Positions 1 to 8,787 of a stretch of 19,250 bases of DNA are shown here, piece by piece. Both the position numbers and the translations under genes were made by a program. The notes beneath the pieces were generated by a model. The model was not told where the DNA came from and ran no database searches. It was given only the letters and a program-made list of their open reading frames with translations. Numbering within the stretch: position 1 is the first letter of the stretch; the number at the start of each line of letters is the position of its first letter. This stretch comes from an uncultured Lachnospira sp. (lineage in GTDB: Bacteria > Bacillota > Clostridia > Lachnospirales > Lachnospiraceae). The DNA lies in NCBI GenBank assembly GCA_934358235.1, contig CAKRKK010000017.1, positions 1 through 19,250 of the forward strand, given 5' to 3'.

Positions 1-1506
1 CTTAAATATGCGGTAAGGGTTATTAATTCATACAGAAAACAGATAAGCAGCAAGTTATACCGGATAGATTATTCATATTATGATAATGCAGGTACAGCAA
101 CGATAATTAATAAGGTGAATTCAGATATAGCAGAAGCGGAAAACTTTTTGACAGAGCATTTTGCAACAATTATAACAAATATTACGGCAGCACTTATATA
201 TGCCAATTATGTGCGAAGGATAAATGTAGTGCTTTTTGTTGCAGTTGTTGTGAGTTACCCACTTGTAATATGGCTGTCAAATATTCTTGTGAAGAAAATG
301 CGTGATGTGTCAAAGGTATATCGTTTAAAGGTTGATGCAATGCTTGGGATTGACCATGAAGCTATAATGGGGTATCAGATAATAAAAGCCTTTGGATTAC
401 AGAAGTATTTTGAAAATAGAATGCATAAGGCATCAGAGGAGCTTGTGGAAACAGAGCAGATAAGAACAGGTATAAGCAATACAGCGATAGTTATAAGAAG
501 ACTCATACAATGGATTCCTTCTATATTATGTGCATTTTTAAGCATATGGCTTGTAAGAAATGGACAGCTTACAGTTGGAGAGCTTGTTGGTTTTGTCGTT
601 ATTCTGGAAAAGTTTGTTGAGTCGATTATAGGAATTCCGTTTGCCATAGTTGATGCAACAGGCTGTATGGTGTGTATAGGAAGGCTTGAAGGAATACTTT
701 CAGCTAAAGATGAGCATTTTGGGGACAAGACTTACAAGGCAACGAATATAGCTAATAGCGTATCTGATAAGAGTATCTTAGATGTAGATTACGTTATAGA
801 ATTTGACAATATAAAGTTTGCATATAAAGAGGGCGAAAATGTTCTTAATGATGTCAGCTTTAAGATTAAAAATGGCGAAAATATAGCAATAGTCGGAAGC
901 TCAGGGGGTGGAAAGACTACTATTTTCAGACTGTTATGCGGCTTATATCATGCCAGTGCCGGAACATATAAGCTGTACGGAATGGATATTAATGAATGGA
1001 ATATTGAAAGCGTAAGAGAAAATATGGCGCTTGTTTCACAGGATACATTTTTATTTCCAGGAACTATTGAGGAAAATATCAGGTATGGAAATATTAATGC
1101 AACTCACGATGAAGTTGTTAATGCATGTAAGGATGCAAGAATTCACGACTTCATAGAAGGACTTACTGACGGATATGAAACTGTGATAAGTGAGGGTGGA
1201 AGCCAGCTTTCAGGTGGTCAGAGGCAGCGTATTGCTATAGCAAGGGCAATATTAAAAGACACGCCAATTTTGTTGTTAGATGAGCCTACATCTGCTATTG
1301 ATGAGGGAACAGAGCAGCTTATACAGGATGCTCTTGACAGGTTATGCAAAGGAAAAACAAGTATAACGATTGCACACAGATTGTCTACAATAAAAGACGC
1401 CGACAGGATAATTGTACTTCAACAGGGAAAGATAGTTGAGGTTGGAACTCATAAACAGTTGCTTGATATGGGAGGGGCATATGCAGAAATGTACGCAAAA
1501 GGATAA
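1..1506 (+). CDS. ABC exporter half-transporter, 5'-truncated
   Basis: This is a membrane-embedded half-transporter with a fused ATPase domain, probably an exporter of peptides, lipids or drugs; the substrate cannot be told. The frame is open from base 1 with no stop, and the codons before the GTG at 115 encode typical exporter helix sequence (YYDNAGTATIINKVNSD), so the gene starts outside the window and 115 is not its start. In-window residues 1 to about 230 are membrane helices and coupling loops. The nucleotide-binding domain follows: Walker A GSSGGGKTT at about 299, signature LSGGQRQR at about 403, Walker B ILLLDEP with D427/E428, and H-loop AHR at about 458. All catalytic elements are intact. 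The 3' end overlaps the next ABC gene by 26 bases, so the two are co-translated and probably form a heterodimer. Confidence 0.93.
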   Translation, partial: LKYAVRVINSYRKQISSKLYRIDYSYYDNAGTATIINKVNSDIAEAENFLTEHFATIITNITAALIYANYVRRINVVLFVAVVVSYPLVIWLSNILVKKMRDVSKVYRLKVDAMLGIDHEAIMGYQIIKAFGLQKYFENRMHKASEELVETEQIRTGISNTAIVIRRLIQWIPSILCAFLSIWLVRNGQLTVGELVGFVVILEKFVESIIGIPFAIVDATGCMVCIGRLEGILSAKDEHFGDKTYKATNIANSVSDKSILDVDYVIEFDNIKFAYKEGENVLNDVSFKIKNGENIAIVGSSGGGKTTIFRLLCGLYHASAGTYKLYGMDINEWNIESVRENMALVSQDTFLFPGTIEENIRYGNINATHDEVVNACKDARIHDFIEGLTDGYETVISEGGSQLSGGQRQRIAIARAILKDTPILLLDEPTSAIDEGTEQLIQDALDRLCKGKTSITIAHRLSTIKDADRIIVLQQGKIVEVGTHKQLLDMGGAYAEMYAKG

Positions 1507-3196
1507 TAATAAGAAGAATTCCGGAATATGGCAGTTATTCTTACGGACTATGAGAACTATGGGAAAAAGACGTTTTATGTATTATGGTTCCATATTAGGA
1601 ATGAGCATAACATTTGCAATGTTCTCGGTTATGGAAGCATTTCTTATGAAGATAGTTGTTGACATAGCACAGAAAGGCGAGTGGGACAGGCTTATAAGTT
1701 CTGTTGTAATAATAGTCATAACAGGCGTGATAGTGTTGTTAGGATATAGATTTGCCTGCATAAGATATAACGTGGAAGCAAAGCGAATATATGGAAAGCT
1801 GTACGAACAGGTGTTAAGTCACGAAATGAAGCTGCCTTGCGAATATTATGAAAATCACCATAGTGGGGAAATGTTATCAAAAGTATCATTTGACCTTGGA
1901 AGGATGGGGGATATATTCGGTTCAAGGTTCAGAAGAGTGATTATGCCATTTATGATGGTAGTTGTATTCTTAGTGCCTATGTTTGTACTCAGCTGGCAGC
2001 TTACACTTTGTCTTGTTGCTGTAAATACAGTGCTGATAGGAGTTACGATGGTTCTGACTGGACCGCTTAAAAGCTTAAGTAAGAAAATGTCTGAGTCAAA
2101 CAGCATAATGACAAAGCATATAACAGATCTTATTCAGGGAATTATACAGGTAAGGATGTTTCCGGCAGGAAGAAAAACAGTTGACAGATATAATGAAGAG
2201 GCAGATGTGTATGCTGTAAAGTCTGATAAAAGAAATATGTTTTCATCTTTGCTTGAATGCGCTAATACAGGCTTTGACCTTATATGTAATCTTGTTTTTC
2301 TGGCGTTAGGCATATTGTTTGTGCAGAAGGGCTACACAACACTTGGTGCTATTGCAGCTATATATACAATGTATGGACGTTTTTCAAGGCAGTTTTTGCA
2401 GATGGGAAAGTATATTCCTGAGCTTATTGCATATCTGACATATGCACAGAATATATTTGATTTTCTAGATGAAAAAACGGAGGATGAAGTATTAAGTAGT
2501 GAAGAATTATACGATAATAAATTAAAAGGTCAGGAATATAATGCTGATTATTCAGTTAAGATAAGTGATTTAACATTTTCATATATAAAAGATGAAAATA
2601 ATGCCCCTGTCGTTGTTCTGGATAATTATAATGAAAGAATAAAGAAGGGTGAATTCGTGGCAGTTACAGGTCCCTCAGGTTCAGGAAAGACAACGCTTTC
2701 AAAGCTCCTTATGAGTTTTTACAGACCAGATGCTGGAGATATTACAGTATGTGGCAGCAGGCTCGATAATATAAGTCTGTCACAGGGCAGGGAATTGTTT
2801 GCGTTTGTTCCACAGGATGCAATACTTTTTAATATGAGTATAATGGATAACATAAGAATGGGCAGGCTTGATGCCACAGAAACTGAGATTATTGAAGCTG
2901 CAAGGCTGGCTAATGCACATCAGTTTATAACAGGTTTTACAGATGGTTATGATACAATAGTAGGTGAGAAGGGAATGTCGGTATCTGGTGGACAAAGGCA
3001 GCGTATAGCCATAGCAAGGGCAATTCTTAAAAATGCGCCAGTAATGCTTATGGATGAGGCAACCTCTGCACTTGATAATGAGTCGGAGCGTGCAGTAAAT
3101 GAAACCTTACAGAACTTAAAGGGAAGAATGACAATCATAATGATTGCACACAGGACATCAACAATACAGATGGCAGACAGAGTGATAAGTTTATAA
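1481..3196 (+). CDS. ABC exporter half-transporter, second subunit
   Basis: A 571-aa half-transporter (membrane domain plus ATPase) and likely partner of the preceding gene, which it overlaps by 26 bases. The ATG at 1481 is chosen because GGAGGGG lies at 1471-1477 with good spacing; an in-frame ATG at 1436 has no comparable site. Residues of about 20-300 hold six predicted membrane helices. The ATPase domain has Walker A GPSGSGKTT at 397, signature VSGGQRQR at 501 (Val replaces the usual Leu), Walker B VMLMDEA with D525/E526, D-loop SALD and H-loop H557. The protein stops only 14 residues after H557, at ADRVISL, so it lacks the usual C-terminal tail of about 25-30 residues after that strand. 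The catalytic motifs are otherwise intact. The substrate is unknown. Confidence 0.92.
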   Translation: MQKCTQKDNNKKNSGIWQLFLRTMRTMGKRRFMYYGSILGMSITFAMFSVMEAFLMKIVVDIAQKGEWDRLISSVVIIVITGVIVLLGYRFACIRYNVEAKRIYGKLYEQVLSHEMKLPCEYYENHHSGEMLSKVSFDLGRMGDIFGSRFRRVIMPFMMVVVFLVPMFVLSWQLTLCLVAVNTVLIGVTMVLTGPLKSLSKKMSESNSIMTKHITDLIQGIIQVRMFPAGRKTVDRYNEEADVYAVKSDKRNMFSSLLECANTGFDLICNLVFLALGILFVQKGYTTLGAIAAIYTMYGRFSRQFLQMGKYIPELIAYLTYAQNIFDFLDEKTEDEVLSSEELYDNKLKGQEYNADYSVKISDLTFSYIKDENNAPVVVLDNYNERIKKGEFVAVTGPSGSGKTTLSKLLMSFYRPDAGDITVCGSRLDNISLSQGRELFAFVPQDAILFNMSIMDNIRMGRLDATETEIIEAARLANAHQFITGFTDGYDTIVGEKGMSVSGGQRQRIAIARAILKNAPVMLMDEATSALDNESERAVNETLQNLKGRMTIIMIAHRTSTIQMADRVISL

Positions 3197-3237
3197 ACAA
3201 ATAAGCCCTTTAATTAAGCATTTTAATAGTTTTTTAA

Positions 3238-3266
3238 TTGACTACAAGCAGAATAGGTGTTATATT
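3238..3266 (+). promoter_or_regulatory. Sigma-A-type promoter for FUSC-permease-phosphoesterase unit
   Basis: TTGACT (-35) at 3238-3243 is followed by a 17-base spacer and TATATT (-10) at 3261-3266. A T-rich stretch upstream (3226-3237) could act as an UP element. Transcription would start near 3272, just 5' of a stem-loop leader. Confidence 0.65.
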
Positions 3267-3271
3267 ACTCA

Positions 3272-3343
3272 ACCCTGTCATCTGTAATGTATAAGGTGCT
3301 AAGCAGATGAAATCCTAAGGGGATGAAAGGCTTTGGGTATATT
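3272..3343 (+). promoter_or_regulatory. Structured 5' leader of FUSC-family gene
   Basis: The predicted mRNA leader of about 70 nt begins with a perfect 7-bp stem, TCATCTG (3278-3284) with CAGATGA (3304-3310), enclosing a 19-nt loop. A small 4-bp stem follows, ATCC (3312-3315) with GGAT (3321-3324), which overlaps the ATG at 3323. I do not recognise a known riboswitch class. It may be an RNA-level control element or simply stabilise the 5' end. Confidence 0.3.
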
Positions 3344-4411
3344 ATGACATTTTATCAGGAATTACAGCTAAGCTCTGCTGGTTCTAAGCAGCTTATTAAG
3401 AGGACAACAGATCCTAAGGAAAAAAGAAAACACATATTAATCTATAATTTCAAGGTGTATCTTGTTATGGTATTCTGTGTTTTAATAGTTACATTATTTA
3501 GTAAATTAACAGGAAGTGCCAACAGCGTTGTAGGGGTTACTGTGCTGCTGGCTGTACTTGTATTAAGACAGGCAGATTTTGGCATAAAAACGTCACATGG
3601 CCTGCTATCTATTATGGGAATATTCGTTATATTAATAGCAGGACCAAGACTTACCAATATGGTTTCACCTATTTGGGCATTTGTTATTAATATAGTATGT
3701 ATTATGCTTCTTATGATATTGGGCTGTCACAATGTAATTATGTATAATCATTCAACCTTTGTGCTGGGGTATCTTCTGCTTCAGGGGTATGATGTTACAG
3801 GACGTGATTATATATTAAGAGCAGCGGGATTACTTTTTGGCATGGTTATCTGTATGTTTATCTTTTACAGGAACCAGAAGAACAGGCCCTATAGAAGAAC
3901 CTTTAAGGATTTATTCAATGAGTTTAATATCCATTCAGCGAGAGGAAGATGGTATATTAAACTTACGCTTATAGTATCAAGTGCTATGCTTATAGTTAAT
4001 CTTGCAGGCTTTCCAAGAGCTATGTGGATTGGAATTGCGTGTATGTCTGTGTGTCTGCCATTTTCTAAGGATATAGAGAAAAGAATGGGAAACAGGGCAG
4101 TATTTAATATCGTTGGCTGTATACTTTTTGCAGTATTATATACTATTCTGCCAGAGTCTATGTATCCTTATATTGGTATGATAGGTGGAATAGGTGTTGG
4201 ATATTCGGCAGGCTATGCGTGGCAGACAGCGTTTAACACATTTGGAGCTTTATCAATAGCTGCAGGGCTGTTTGGACTTCAATATGCTGTTGTTCTAAGA
4301 ATAGCACTTAATGCAGCAGGCTCAATATATACGTGGGTGTGCGATAAGATATGCGACTGGGGGATTGACAGACTGGAAATATTAAGACAGAATAAAGAAA
4401 ATGCATATTAA
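3344..4411 (+). CDS. FUSC-family integral membrane protein
   Basis: A polytopic membrane protein of about 355 aa resembling the FUSC (fusaric acid resistance/aromatic-acid exporter) family. Two hydrophobic blocks (about residues 30-170 and 200-330), each with several membrane helices, are separated by a basic cytoplasmic loop (NQKNRPYRRTFKDLF). The short N-terminus, MTFYQELQLSSAGSKQLIK, is amphipathic and cytosolic. The start is uncertain. ATG 3323 is in frame but abuts AAGGGG with no spacer and sits in a small stem. ATG 3344 has only GAAAGG 13 bases upstream but gives the more natural N-terminus. The gene is first in a unit with a permease and a phosphoesterase. Export of small aromatic or cationic compounds is possible; the substrate is unknown. 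Confidence 0.72.
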   Translation: MTFYQELQLSSAGSKQLIKRTTDPKEKRKHILIYNFKVYLVMVFCVLIVTLFSKLTGSANSVVGVTVLLAVLVLRQADFGIKTSHGLLSIMGIFVILIAGPRLTNMVSPIWAFVINIVCIMLLMILGCHNVIMYNHSTFVLGYLLLQGYDVTGRDYILRAAGLLFGMVICMFIFYRNQKNRPYRRTFKDLFNEFNIHSARGRWYIKLTLIVSSAMLIVNLAGFPRAMWIGIACMSVCLPFSKDIEKRMGNRAVFNIVGCILFAVLYTILPESMYPYIGMIGGIGVGYSAGYAWQTAFNTFGALSIAAGLFGLQYAVVLRIALNAAGSIYTWVCDKICDWGIDRLEILRQNKENAY

Positions 4412-4465
4412 TCTGTATATAAAGGTGAAATACTAAGTACAGATTTATCAATGGAGGTGCAGCTT

Positions 4466-5626
4466 ATGGCAGGCTCGATTAAGTCAGAAGCAAGATTATC
4501 AACATTTGAAGCGGTAAGCATGATAGTTGGAAACAGTATAGGAACAGGAATAATAGCAGTTCCGTATCTTGCAACACGTAACAGTCTGGCAGATGTTATA
4601 TGGATGGTGGCGGTTGCATACATAGTAAATGTTATACTTCATCTTATAATAGCTGAGCTTTCATATAATAATGGAGGTGTACAGCTTGTAAAAAGCTTTG
4701 AGGGCGAGCTGTTTACAGGAAAGCTGAAGAAGGTATTCAGTTGGATAATGTTTACAGTATATGGACTGGCTATAATGACAGGTGTAAGTGGAAATATAAA
4801 TGGCGGTGCGCAGATATTTGTTAACTGGTTTAATACTCCATTATGGCTGGGACAGCTTATATATTATGTGATAGCGGGCATAGTAGTATTAATAGGAATG
4901 AAGGCAGTTGGAATTGCGCAGAAGTATGCAGTTACAGCACTTATGATAATAGTAGCGGTTATGACTATAGGAACATTTACACATCCACTAAATACATTGT
5001 ATACAGCGCCCTTCCATATTAATAATCTTCTTGCCTTATATAGTATGGTGGTGTTTGCAACATCAGCTAATCAGGCAGTTATACAGGTTGTTAAAGGACT
5101 TGATGGAGATGCTTCAAGGATAAGAAAGGCTATATTTACAGGCTTCGGACTTTCATCTTTATTGGTGTTAGTTGTTACCCTTACAGTACTTCTTGGAACT
5201 AAGGGAGCACTTGATAAAGAGCTTGCATATATGCAGCTTGGCGGCAGCATAGGAAGGTGGGCAGTAGTACTTGCTGGTATATTTTCTTTATTCGCCCTGC
5301 TTACCACCTTCTGGTCTAATACGCTGGCACTAAGAGATGTAGTTCACGAACAGACGGGAATAGGCAACAGGTTAAGCTGGCTTATAGCAACTATTCCATG
5401 TATATTATTTGCGATGTTTGGTGTAAGCAGCTTTATAGTACTGACTAGAATAATGAGTGGAGTTGTCGTGTTAGTAAGCATTATGCTGGTGCTTACCTAT
5501 GGCAGATCAAGAAAAAAGGCTGGCAGCAGTCCAATATGTGGAGTGTTTGGAACGGTGCCGTTTCAGGTGCTTATGGTTATATCAACAGTAATATCAGCTA
5601 TTGGAGCACTTATACCACTTAGCTGA
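4466..5626 (+). CDS. Amino-acid permease (aromatic/hydroxy amino-acid permease-like)
   Basis: A 386-aa secondary transporter with about 11 membrane helices. The first helix carries GNSIGTGIIAVPYLA, the unwound-helix glycine motif of APC-superfamily transporters, close to the Trp/Tyr/Ser permease branch (HAAAP-like). The ATG at 4466 is chosen because GGAGGTG at 4453-4459 gives 6-base spacing; the in-frame ATG at 4451 overlaps that ribosome site. It lies 54 bases after the FUSC gene and 40 before the phosphoesterase, so the three are probably co-transcribed. The transported amino acid is not identifiable by eye. A spore germinant receptor B subunit is a more distant alternative, but no A or C subunits are nearby. 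Confidence 0.75.
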   Translation: MAGSIKSEARLSTFEAVSMIVGNSIGTGIIAVPYLATRNSLADVIWMVAVAYIVNVILHLIIAELSYNNGGVQLVKSFEGELFTGKLKKVFSWIMFTVYGLAIMTGVSGNINGGAQIFVNWFNTPLWLGQLIYYVIAGIVVLIGMKAVGIAQKYAVTALMIIVAVMTIGTFTHPLNTLYTAPFHINNLLALYSMVVFATSANQAVIQVVKGLDGDASRIRKAIFTGFGLSSLLVLVVTLTVLLGTKGALDKELAYMQLGGSIGRWAVVLAGIFSLFALLTTFWSNTLALRDVVHEQTGIGNRLSWLIATIPCILFAMFGVSSFIVLTRIMSGVVVLVSIMLVLTYGRSRKKAGSSPICGVFGTVPFQVLMVISTVISAIGALIPLS

Positions 5627-5666
5627 TTAAAAAACGCATAGAAAAACGCGCAGGAAGGAAGAATGT

Positions 5667-6662
5667 ATGTATAAATCAGCGAATTTTAAACAGACAGATA
5701 ATGAAACCTTTACGTTTAAGATAAATGCAGATAAGGATTTTAAAATACTTCAGCTTACAGACCTTCATCTTGGATTTGGCATATTTTCAAGAAAAAAAGA
5801 CAGACTTGCACTAAGAGCAGTAAACAGGCTTGTTAAGAAAACAAAGCCGGATCTTATTGTGCTGACAGGGGATTCAATATTTCCATTCCTTCCTAAAGCA
5901 GGAACGATGAATAATAAAAAACAGGCCCAGATATTGATTAAGTTTATGGATAGCTTTGCCATTCCGTATGCATTGGTATATGGTAATCACGACTGCGAGA
6001 TGTTTTCAAAGTATAATAAGGACAGACTTGCTGATATATATAGTAATGGCCAATACAGTATATTTACTAAAGGAAATTCTGATATATACGGAGTTGGCAA
6101 TTATTTTATCAATCTTACAGATAGTCTTGGCAGAGTAGTGCTTCCGCTTGTGCTACTCGATTCTAATATGTATGGTGAAGGCGGATGGTTTTACAGCGGT
6201 TTTGACTGCATACACGAGGATCAGGCAGACTGGTGCATGGACAGGCTTACAGCTTTAAAAAAGGATAATCCGGATATTAAGGCAATGGCATTCTTTCATA
6301 TACCGGTAAATGAATTCAAGGAGGCCTATGAGAAGTTAAAGCTTGGAGATAAGAGTGTCATCTATAAGCATGGCAATATAGGCGAGTTTGATGAGCACTT
6401 TGGAATTCCAAGGTATGAGGGTACATTTTTTAATAAGGCAGTGGATAATGGTGTTATCAAATGGATGTTTTGTGGACACGATCATCTTAATACACTTTCA
6501 CTTGTTTATAAGGGAATACAGATGACTTATGGAATGTCTATTGATTATATGGGATATAAGGGCATTGCAAAGAGACATAGCCAGAGAGGTGGAATGCTTA
6601 TAACCAGACATAGTAATGGAAGCATAGATATAAATATGGTTCCGTTAGATAATCTTATATAA
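5667..6662 (+). CDS. Calcineurin-like metallophosphoesterase
   Basis: A 331-aa soluble enzyme with a complete dinuclear-metal phosphoesterase motif set: DLH (D32, H34), TGDS (D69), GNHD (N107, H108), FFHIP (H211) and GHDH (H271, H273). It should hydrolyse phosphomono- or diesters with two bound metal ions. The arrangement, with an HIP motif before GHDH, resembles bacterial relatives of Dcr2/purple-acid-phosphatase-like phosphohydrolases. No signal peptide or membrane helix is seen, so it is probably cytoplasmic. The start at 5667 follows AGGAAGGA (5652-5659). It is the last gene of its unit and a strong terminator follows. The substrate is unknown. Confidence 0.88.
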   Translation: MYKSANFKQTDNETFTFKINADKDFKILQLTDLHLGFGIFSRKKDRLALRAVNRLVKKTKPDLIVLTGDSIFPFLPKAGTMNNKKQAQILIKFMDSFAIPYALVYGNHDCEMFSKYNKDRLADIYSNGQYSIFTKGNSDIYGVGNYFINLTDSLGRVVLPLVLLDSNMYGEGGWFYSGFDCIHEDQADWCMDRLTALKKDNPDIKAMAFFHIPVNEFKEAYEKLKLGDKSVIYKHGNIGEFDEHFGIPRYEGTFFNKAVDNGVIKWMFCGHDHLNTLSLVYKGIQMTYGMSIDYMGYKGIAKRHSQRGGMLITRHSNGSIDINMVPLDNLI

Positions 6663-6688
6663 TGATGAATAATGATGATATCAGGGAT

Positions 6689-6734
6689 AAAAGGTTTGAT
6701 TCGTAAATTAGGTTTACGGATTAAGCCTTTTTTT
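6689..6734 (+). terminator. Rho-independent terminator after phosphoesterase
   Basis: A 17-bp stem, 6691-6707 with 6713-6729, has three G-U wobbles and no other mismatch and encloses a 5-base loop (TTAGG). Seven T follow at 6728-6734. This cleanly separates the transport/phosphoesterase unit from the downstream accessory cluster. Confidence 0.88.
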
Positions 6735-6889
6735 ATTGAGCTGGTGATATAAAGAGGCTGTATTATAACGTAGTAGTGAAACAGGTTATTTCCTGCCTTA
6801 AAGTGCAAAAGTGAATAAATTATATTAGGAAAAACTGTATATACTAGCATTAAAGAAATAAATAAAAGGTGTCAGGGAGGAAATAACAG
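6735..6889 (+). promoter_or_regulatory. Promoter/leader region of the A-B-MoxR1 operon
   Basis: 155 bases between the terminator and gene A. A promoter must lie here, but none is convincing: TTGAGC (6736-6741) with TATTAT (6761-6766) has a 19-base spacer, and TATACT (6840-6845) and TATATT (6821-6826) lack good -35 boxes. A strong ribosome site AGGGAGG (6874-6880) precedes the ATG at 6890 by 9 bases. No copy of the 19-bp palindrome found at 11872-11966 is seen. Confidence 0.35.
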
Positions 6890-7729
6890 ATGATAATAGA
6901 TTCAACGGATGGAAATGCTTATATACTTGATAAACAGTATCGTACTATCAAACGTGTTGAAGCAGATATAAGGGATAACCATTGGGATAATATAAAGAAA
7001 GAAATAGAAGCACAGAGAAACCTGAAAGAAGCTGATGCAGGCAATACAGAAGAAGGTAAGACCGAAGCTAAGAAAAGAAAAAGTAAAAAGAAAAGTGATG
7101 GCGTACGTGGAAGCTATATCAGGGGAAAAAAGGTTGAAGGAAATATCGTACTTGAAAAAAATGATAATGAGAATCAGGTTACATTTATAAGATATAACCT
7201 TACTGTAATGCAGGCAGCCCTGATTATGAAGGATATTGAAGTTATAAAGTATTTAAGCAGAGAAAGAAATTTTAAAATATTAGGTGATGTTCAAATACGA
7301 ACAACTTATCTGAGTGATGACGAAGTAATTACGATAAAGAATGTCATACCAAGAAACAGCTTCGAGGATATATTTAGCTGTATAGGAGCAGAATATATTA
7401 TAAAAATAGCATTAGAGGAATTACTAGGATATGTATTATGGAGACAGAAGGAGGAAGAGTTCAATAAAGAGCTGTTACTTATGATGGCACAGGAGTACAG
7501 GGGATTACAGGAAGATGTGTTTTCGGATTATAAACGCTGTTATCAGGAGCGCATAGTAAAATCAATAAATTGTCTTATATATGATGATTATAAGAGTACA
7601 GCGATTGAAGCTTTAAGAAAATACGCGTCACAGATATATGAGGATATTGTTAAAAATGTAAGCTGTATGCAGTATATGGATTGTCCATATGAATTGGTAA
7701 AGGATGGTTTCATAAGAGGAGGAATATAA
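6890..7729 (+). CDS. Uncharacterised protein A, N-terminal half-homologue of protein C
   Basis: 279 aa, soluble; no known family recognised. It aligns by eye with the N-terminal half of protein C (15227-16948). Residues 17-35 (YRTIKRVEADIRDNHWDNI) match C 20-38 with the same Trp spacing; residues 102-117 (YNLTVMQAALIMKDIE) match C 90-105 (YSIPIMMAAAIMDDKD); residues 269-278 (LVKDGFIRGG) match C 245-254. The 102-121 block looks like one ankyrin-type helix pair, but no repeat array is present. A Lys-rich, low-complexity stretch (about 57-69) is absent from C. The C-terminal half is predicted helical. It is the first gene of an operon with B (4-base gap) and MoxR1, so A and B together probably act as a partner of the MoxR ATPase. 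Function unknown. Confidence 0.75.
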   Translation: MIIDSTDGNAYILDKQYRTIKRVEADIRDNHWDNIKKEIEAQRNLKEADAGNTEEGKTEAKKRKSKKKSDGVRGSYIRGKKVEGNIVLEKNDNENQVTFIRYNLTVMQAALIMKDIEVIKYLSRERNFKILGDVQIRTTYLSDDEVITIKNVIPRNSFEDIFSCIGAEYIIKIALEELLGYVLWRQKEEEFNKELLLMMAQEYRGLQEDVFSDYKRCYQERIVKSINCLIYDDYKSTAIEALRKYASQIYEDIVKNVSCMQYMDCPYELVKDGFIRGGI

Positions 7730-7733
7730 AAAT

Positions 7734-8747
7734 ATGGCATTAAGTATGGCATTAGGAAGTAAAATGGCAAGAAGAAAACAGGAGGAAGAGGAACAAAACA
7801 TAACCCGGTATATAAACAAGCTTCTGGATATTACATATTCATATACTGCAAGATATAGTAATGTAGCTAAAGTGACTTATCAAAGAGGATTTGTAGCAGG
7901 TAATCTTGTACGTTATCCTGTCGAGGATGAAAATAAATGGGATAAAGAAAAATGGAATACATTAGTATATGGTAATGATGAGATTACAGAGCAGATAAAT
8001 GAAAGAAATCAAAAGGAAGAAAAGCAGGAATATAACACTTATGTAGAAAAATACGAATATTTCAAAGCAGAGTTAAAGGATATATCAGATAAGCTTGATG
8101 AAGAGATGTATTTTAAGACACTTGTTAAATTGTGGGATAAATTATATGCAAGAAAAGACGAAAGCTATGTGATAGTTAATCCCTTTGCAGAAGAAACAGA
8201 TGAAGCGAGGAAAGACAGATTATGTAAAGAAAAGATATTCATTAATTATGAGAAAACAATAAAAGAGGAAATGAAGCTGCTAGACAAAAGAAAACCCGGT
8301 ATTAAGAATAAATGTGAGGGCTTGATTAATGTATATAACAATGGCTGCATTAACCAGCTTATGTTTTATAAAAATGAACTTTCACCAAAGGGAGAGCTTA
8401 CAATCAATATTAAAGAGTGTGCTAATATGGGGGTTCCACATAGTGATGATTCATGTATTCCATATCAGAGCTATATTGATAGCACAACAGAAAAACGCAA
8501 GGATGTAATATTAAGAGTATGGCAGGAATGTAATATAGTAATCAAAAAGGAATCCTATCTTTATAAATATCAGAAGGATATTATAGATGAGGGTACAGAG
8601 GAAATATTTGAAAAGGCAGTAAATTCAGGATTATATCCGGATGCAGTTATAGAGCAGGCATTAGCGCATGCCAGGGAAAACAATAAAAAGGATAAGCTGC
8701 CTTATCTTATATGGTTAAATAGTAAAAAAATAAATGAATATAAATAA
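7734..8747 (+). CDS. Uncharacterised protein B, C-terminal half-homologue of protein C
   Basis: 337 aa, soluble, highly charged and helical, with coiled-coil-like segments at about 85-125. No known family recognised. It matches the C-terminal half of protein C: residues 126-134 (YFKTLVKLW) with C 364-372 (YFRILNRLW); 209-220 (LMFYKNELSPKG) with C 440-451; 277-283 (YKYQKDI) with C 519-525; 289-314 with C 531-556 (both keep a Lys-Ala-x5-P-x4-AL-type pattern). The start ATG at 7734 follows AGAGGAGGA (7716-7723), which lies inside the end of A, so B is probably translated by reinitiation. The first codons repeat in tandem (ATGGCATTAAGT, ATGGCATTAGGA). Frame and spacing show a genuine separate gene, not a simple frameshift of A. 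Function unknown. Confidence 0.75.
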   Translation: MALSMALGSKMARRKQEEEEQNITRYINKLLDITYSYTARYSNVAKVTYQRGFVAGNLVRYPVEDENKWDKEKWNTLVYGNDEITEQINERNQKEEKQEYNTYVEKYEYFKAELKDISDKLDEEMYFKTLVKLWDKLYARKDESYVIVNPFAEETDEARKDRLCKEKIFINYEKTIKEEMKLLDKRKPGIKNKCEGLINVYNNGCINQLMFYKNELSPKGELTINIKECANMGVPHSDDSCIPYQSYIDSTTEKRKDVILRVWQECNIVIKKESYLYKYQKDIIDEGTEEIFEKAVNSGLYPDAVIEQALAHARENNKKDKLPYLIWLNSKKINEYK

Positions 8748-8787
8748 TTATAAATATGAAATGTGCGAGAAAAAAGGAGAAATGAGT

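Noticed and set aside
375..728. Minus-strand open frames inside the ABC, FUSC, permease and AAA+ genes
   Set aside because: They lie antisense to well-supported genes, lack ribosome sites and encode no recognisable domains.
3197..3240. Terminator after the ABC exporter pair
   Set aside because: The region has T-rich sequence and an AATTAA core but no stem of useful length, so transcription may read through or stop elsewhere.
7700..7760. A and B as one gene broken by a frameshift or sequencing error
   Set aside because: B has its own well-placed ribosome site and ATG, the stop and start lie in a natural 4-base gap, and the matching region of C is a low-conservation linker.
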